DNA of 33,076 nt, taken from positions 1-33,076 of IMG/VR virus record IMGVR_UViG_3300050033_000355. The stretch is one strand, 5' to 3'. The translations under genes were made by a program, and so were the position numbers. The notes beneath the pieces were generated by a model. The model had not been told where the DNA came from. It saw only the letters and a list, made by a program, of their open reading frames with translations, and searched no databases. This document shows, one piece after another, positions 30,985-33,076 of the stretch; positions within the stretch are counted from its first letter, which is position 1; every line of letters begins with the position of its first letter. The stretch is from a virus.

Positions 30985-32090
30985 GGTGTTGGTGTCAGGT
31001 TATTGGTTGATGGTCTTAAAGCAATAAATCTTTCGGCGTCGGAGTGCGTGACGTTGGCAACATAGCTTTTGGCCGCTATCGTTTCACTATGGCCGAGCAA
31101 CCGAGCCGATTCAATCGCTCCCATCAATTCACGGGCGTAGCTCGCCGCCGAATGGCGAAGGGCGTTTTGAGGAATTTCCACGCCGGCCAGTTCGCGAATT
31201 TTCTTCATCCGCTGGAAAAGATGCTTCCCGCCAAGTTCAACGCCGGGCACCGCCAGCCATGCCGACAAGGTTTCCGTCACCACTACATCGCGCGGCTTTT
31301 TCAACTTCGTCTGGCTACCATCAAGCTGGATTTTGCTGCCGACAACATCATCTTTGAGCGTGCGTGCCGACTCGCCCCGGCGCAGCCCGCCAAACAGAAT
31401 CATGGCGACATGGCCGATCAGGGCGGGGTCATGCTGTTCGCACGCACGCAGAATCTTCTCAATCTCGTCCACGGTCAAGATTTCAGGCCGCTTATAGGGG
31501 ACGGATGGTGCATCAACCGCCGCCACCGGGTTGCCGGCCACCAGCTTCCGCTTCACCAGCCAGTTAAAGGCCGTGCTTAACGCCGTGTGGCGTCCCTTGC
31601 GCGTCTGCGGCGTGTAATCGCCCGCGTAGAGCCAAGTCTCGATGTCGGCGGCCACAACCTCGCCAGCGGGCTTCTGGCACGCTTGGGCGAAGGATTTGAG
31701 GGCGCAGGCCAGCGTGGACACCGAGTTTGACCGTTTGCCGGACTGTTTCTTGGACGCCACCACTTGAGCAAAGGCATCGGTTAGCGTTAAAACTGGCATT
31801 TCTTGCCGCTTTACCTCTGTGGCGGCTTCCGTAACCAACTTGAAATCGCGGCATCCTTCAAATTCCCTTGAAATGGCGGCAAGCTGGCGGCGGTGTTCAA
31901 TCATCGCGCGCTTCTTTTCGAGATCTTTAGCAAAGCTGGACGCGGCTTTTTTGCTCGCAAATTTGGCGCGTGATTTCCCTACGATATGACGAAGTTTTTG
32001 GGGGACGTGAACATACCAAGGTAAGGCGTAGGTCAGTCGTAGGTCAGACGAGAAACGGTGTGGCGTTATTCTCCTATTCGCCATAACCAT
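30981..32090 (-). CDS. Tyrosine recombinase (phage integrase)
   Basis: A 369-residue protein with the tyrosine recombinase catalytic set: R237 in GLRRGE, a Lys-rich hairpin TKLKKPRD near 261-268, R312 in NALRHSAAS, H334 in LLGHSE and Y343 in KSY. The first His of the usual HxLRH box is Asn (N309), a known but uncommon variation. The N-terminal part (to about 85) is a basic arm-binding-like domain, then an SAM-like core-binding domain (about 100-185). It lacks the insertion that marks integron integrases. The gene starts at 32090 (ATG GTT ATG; the second ATG is possible). It is co-directional with the late genes and ATGA-coupled to the regulator gene. It should catalyse phage integration and excision. 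Confidence 0.88.
   Translation of the reverse strand: MVMANRRITPHRFSSDLRLTYALPWYVHVPQKLRHIVGKSRAKFASKKAASSFAKDLEKKRAMIEHRRQLAAISREFEGCRDFKLVTEAATEVKRQEMPVLTLTDAFAQVVASKKQSGKRSNSVSTLACALKSFAQACQKPAGEVVAADIETWLYAGDYTPQTRKGRHTALSTAFNWLVKRKLVAGNPVAAVDAPSVPYKRPEILTVDEIEKILRACEQHDPALIGHVAMILFGGLRRGESARTLKDDVVGSKIQLDGSQTKLKKPRDVVVTETLSAWLAVPGVELGGKHLFQRMKKIRELAGVEIPQNALRHSAASYARELMGAIESARLLGHSETIAAKSYVANVTHSDAERFIALRPSTNNLTPTP
32015..32047 (-). repeat. 11-bp iteron cluster inside the integrase 5' coding region
   Basis: Three tandem 11-bp units on the minus strand: CTGACCTACGA, CTGACCTACGC and CTTACCTTGGT. A 23-bp part (32017-32039) is repeated perfectly at 32118-32140, 101 bp upstream. The 11-bp period equals one helix turn, as expected for phased protein-binding sites. 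Confidence 0.8.
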
Positions 32091-32115
32091 TGAATCTGTT
32101 GATGTTGGTCACTGT

Positions 32116-32148
32116 TTCAAGGTAAGGCGTAGGTCAGTCGAAAGTCAA
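32116..32148 (-). repeat. 11-bp iteron cluster at the integrase promoter
   Basis: Second cluster: TTGACTTTCGA, CTGACCTACGC and CTTACCTTGAA in tandem. The central and last units are identical or near-identical to those at 32015-32047. The cluster covers the candidate -10 and spacer of the integrase promoter, so a bound protein would block or recruit polymerase. Confidence 0.8.
32119..32148 (-). promoter_or_regulatory. Putative integrase promoter
   Basis: On the minus strand TTGACT (32148-32143) is a good -35; TTACCT (17-bp spacer) or TACCTT (18-bp spacer) is a weak -10 at 32125-32119. The start codon at 32090 follows at about 30 nt. The weak -10 embedded in the iterons fits a promoter under control. 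Confidence 0.45.
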
Positions 32149-32216
32149 GCATCTTTTCCAACTATCCTCAAAAAGCGAGCGGATATGCCAATGAATTGAG
32201 TGGTGTAAATAGTGAA

Positions 32217-32255
32217 ATTAGTTTAGATAACTGATAATAGCGTCGCTAAACTAAT
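32217..32255. other. 10-bp perfect inverted repeat
   Basis: ATTAGTTTAG (32217-32226) and CTAAACTAAT (32246-32255) are perfect complements separated by 19 nt. It lies just downstream of the stop of the minus-strand gene at 32260-32535, before the integrase promoter. It is A/T-rich and lacks a T-run, so it is a poor terminator; an operator or recombination core is possible. The spacing is too long for a typical 6-8 bp crossover core. Confidence 0.5.
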
Positions 32256-32259
32256 GCCA

Positions 32260-32535
32260 TCACGCCCGCATTAAAACCTGCTGGACTTTCTTTCCGGCGA
32301 GCGTAGGCGATATTGACCAGCCACCCCAAGGGTCTTTATATGTGCTGAACTGCATCTGCGGCTGACCTTTGATGCGGATTATTACCACGGCATCAGCGGA
32401 CGGCTTTGGCGGCTTAAACACGTTGTCGTTTTCTTGAATCAATGCGGCAGCTTCTTTGTGCCGATAGTATGCCGCTATGCCTTCCCGTCGGCGGTGCGCT
32501 TTGATTTTACAAAACCTTGACTGTGAACGTCTCAT
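32260..32535 (-). CDS. Small hypothetical protein
   Basis: A 91-residue protein with a basic N-terminus (MRRSQSRFCKIKAHRRREGI) and a compact C-terminal half with DAVVIIRIKGQPQMQFSTYK and PWGGWSISPTLAGK. It is separate from the phage array (169 bp of control DNA between them) and lies just before the cassette-like region. The minus-strand sequence upstream holds a 13-codon mini-ORF from ATG at 32581. No family recognised. Confidence 0.5.
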   Translation of the reverse strand: MRRSQSRFCKIKAHRRREGIAAYYRHKEAAALIQENDNVFKPPKPSADAVVIIRIKGQPQMQFSTYKDPWGGWSISPTLAGKKVQQVLMRA

Positions 32536-32572
32536 AAAATCATTCTGATTTTAACTGCGGCATAAATGCTTT

Positions 32573-32579
32573 GTTGGGC
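32573..32579 (+). other. attC/attI core-like GTTRRRY site
   Basis: GTTGGGC fits the integron core GTTRRRY. The 16 bp before it (GCGGCATAAATGCTTT) resembles the L' arm of known attC sites in order and length (GCGGC, then TAA, then a short spacer). I found no matching RYYYAAC box within about 140 bp upstream, so this is a half-site, an attI remnant or chance. Confidence 0.35.
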
Positions 32580-32613
32580 ATCGTTACACCACCAACATTA
32601 ACACCATCATCAC

Positions 32614-32868
32614 ATGAAACATTACATCCTACTATCGGTCGCCATCCCACCACAAGACACACACATCGAGCTACACAAAGCTTGGCTGAATCTCTTGTAT
32701 GAATACCCAACACACAAACCAGCAGTTGCAGGAAGCGAAAGGCTTTCCGAAAATGTGTGGCTGTTTGAAAGAGACAGTTGCGCGTCAGCATTCGCACATC
32801 TTGTCGCCGCCGCAGAATCTGTTGGATTGCTGTGTCGTATTCAGTTTTTGACATCCGACGATGCCTAA
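32614..32868 (+). CDS. Integron gene-cassette-like ORF, unknown function
   Basis: An 84-residue protein beginning MKHYILLSVAIPPQDTHIEL, with mixed alpha/beta sequence. Its stop codon TAA (32866-32868) sits inside GCCTAAC, the R'' box of the attC site that follows, which is the usual arrangement of integron cassettes. The start follows the core-like GTTGGGC by 34 nt. No Shine-Dalgarno; expression in a cassette normally relies on an upstream promoter. I do not recognise the product. An opposite-strand frame (32540-32914) covers the same DNA but has poor composition and is rejected. Confidence 0.6.
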   Translation: MKHYILLSVAIPPQDTHIELHKAWLNLLYEYPTHKPAVAGSERLSENVWLFERDSCASAFAHLVAAAESVGLLCRIQFLTSDDA

Positions 32869-32973
32869 CAAGTCGCCGGAGCCAACCGGCATTGGACGTT
32901 TCTTTTTTATTCATAAAAGGTTTCAGTTATGCCACATCGCAGGTTGCCGGTGGCTCAGCTTTTTTCGTTAGGC
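32863..32973 (+). mobile_element. Integron attC recombination site (111 bp)
   Basis: R'' GCCTAAC (32863-32869) and R' GTTAGGC (32967-32973) are perfect complements and fit RYYYAAC / GTTRRRY. Inside, GAGCC-A-ACCGGCA (32879-32891) pairs with TGCCGGTGGCTC (32945-32956) with one extra unpaired A on the L'' side, the extrahelical base that defines attC polarity. The arm-to-box distances (14 and 10 nt) match classic attC sites. The loop is a variable 53-nt terminal segment. These features together are strongly diagnostic of an attC, which folds as a single-stranded hairpin for integron integrase. It indicates the plus-strand cassette is 32614-32868. Confidence 0.85.
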
Positions 32974-33076
32974 CACTTTTGCACCCGCAGCATTTATCAG
33001 ATCGCGCATCACTTGACGCTTTGCCTTTTCATAGAGCATGGCTTCTTTATACGCCTTGCAAGCCGCATCGTGTTTC
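32968..33076 (-). CDS. Partial hypothetical protein (N-terminus off the window)
   Basis: The C-terminal 35 residues of an Ala/Lys-rich helical protein (KHDAACKAYKEAMLYEKAKR and onward, ending NAAGAKVA) are open to the right edge. The TAA at 32970-32968 lies inside GCCTAAC of the attC R' box on the minus strand. It therefore converges with the cassette ORF. It may be a reverse-oriented cassette gene or a host gene. Confidence 0.5.
   Translation of the reverse strand, partial: KHDAACKAYKEAMLYEKAKRQVMRDLINAAGAKVA

Noticed and set aside
30981-32090. Integron integrase (IntI) as identity of the integrase
   Set aside because: The IntI-specific insertion between catalytic boxes is absent and the gene sits in a phage operon.
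32017-32140. The 23-bp direct repeat as attP/attB duplicates
   Set aside because: Both copies lie within 101 bp and one is inside the integrase gene; the tandem 11-bp structure fits binding sites better than attachment site duplication.
32540-32914. Minus-strand open frame over the cassette
   Set aside because: It overlaps the plus-strand cassette ORF and half of the attC, and its composition (many Cys, Arg, Val) is unlike the neighbours.
1-33076. CRISPR array or complete tRNA genes
   Set aside because: I saw no regularly spaced short repeats with unique spacers and no cloverleaf-forming sequence in the non-coding gaps.

Overview
The window looks like most of a tailed double-stranded DNA phage or prophage with a lambda-like head module, followed at its right end by a short non-phage stretch that carries an integron-type recombination site. 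The host is probably a Gram-negative bacterium, perhaps of the Verrucomicrobia/PVC group. That guess rests on weak clues: A/T-rich translation starts mostly without Shine-Dalgarno sequences, a WGR-domain protein, and N-terminal signal peptides of Gram-negative style. No host marker gene is present, so it stays an inference.

Layout. (1) Positions 1-10493, minus strand: the neck and tail module, read right to left, with neck/tail-completion proteins, a putative tail tube, a chaperone-position protein, an 847-residue tape measure and a large Cys-rich tail-tip-position protein; it continues off the left edge. (2) Positions 10511-11269, minus: three small genes, two with zinc-binding or replication-associated features. 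(3) Positions 11270-12040: a 770-base non-coding region with DnaA-box-like motifs, a 37-bp direct repeat and a promoter with a palindrome at its -35; it looks like an origin or control region. (4) Positions 12041-18157, plus: a tightly packed DNA-metabolism operon with an extended sliding clamp (DnaN-like), a WGR-domain protein, a ligase-like nucleotidyltransferase and many small unknowns. (5) Positions 18160-28145, minus: the head module in lambda-like order (small and large terminase, gpW-like protein, portal, S49 protease, scaffold, coat), with intrinsic terminators after the protease and coat genes. (6) Positions 28142-32090, minus: a lysis-like pair (transglycosylase-like enzyme and a membrane protein), small genes, an acyl carrier protein, a putative HTH regulator and a tyrosine integrase; most neighbours overlap by ATGA. 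(7) Positions 32091-33076: the integrase promoter with 11-bp iterons, a 10-bp inverted repeat, a small minus-strand gene, a cassette-like plus-strand ORF whose stop codon lies inside a 111-bp attC-like site, and a truncated minus-strand ORF running off the right edge.

How it fits together. The integrase, regulator, packaging and head genes form one long right-to-left array. The replication/repair operon runs the other way and splits the head from the tail genes. A clamp, a WGR protein and a ligase-like enzyme in one operon suggest a phage-encoded nick-processing set. The acyl carrier protein, the repeated GC hairpin 22-23 nt upstream of three plus-strand genes, the integrase iterons and the integron attC with its cassette are the most unusual items.
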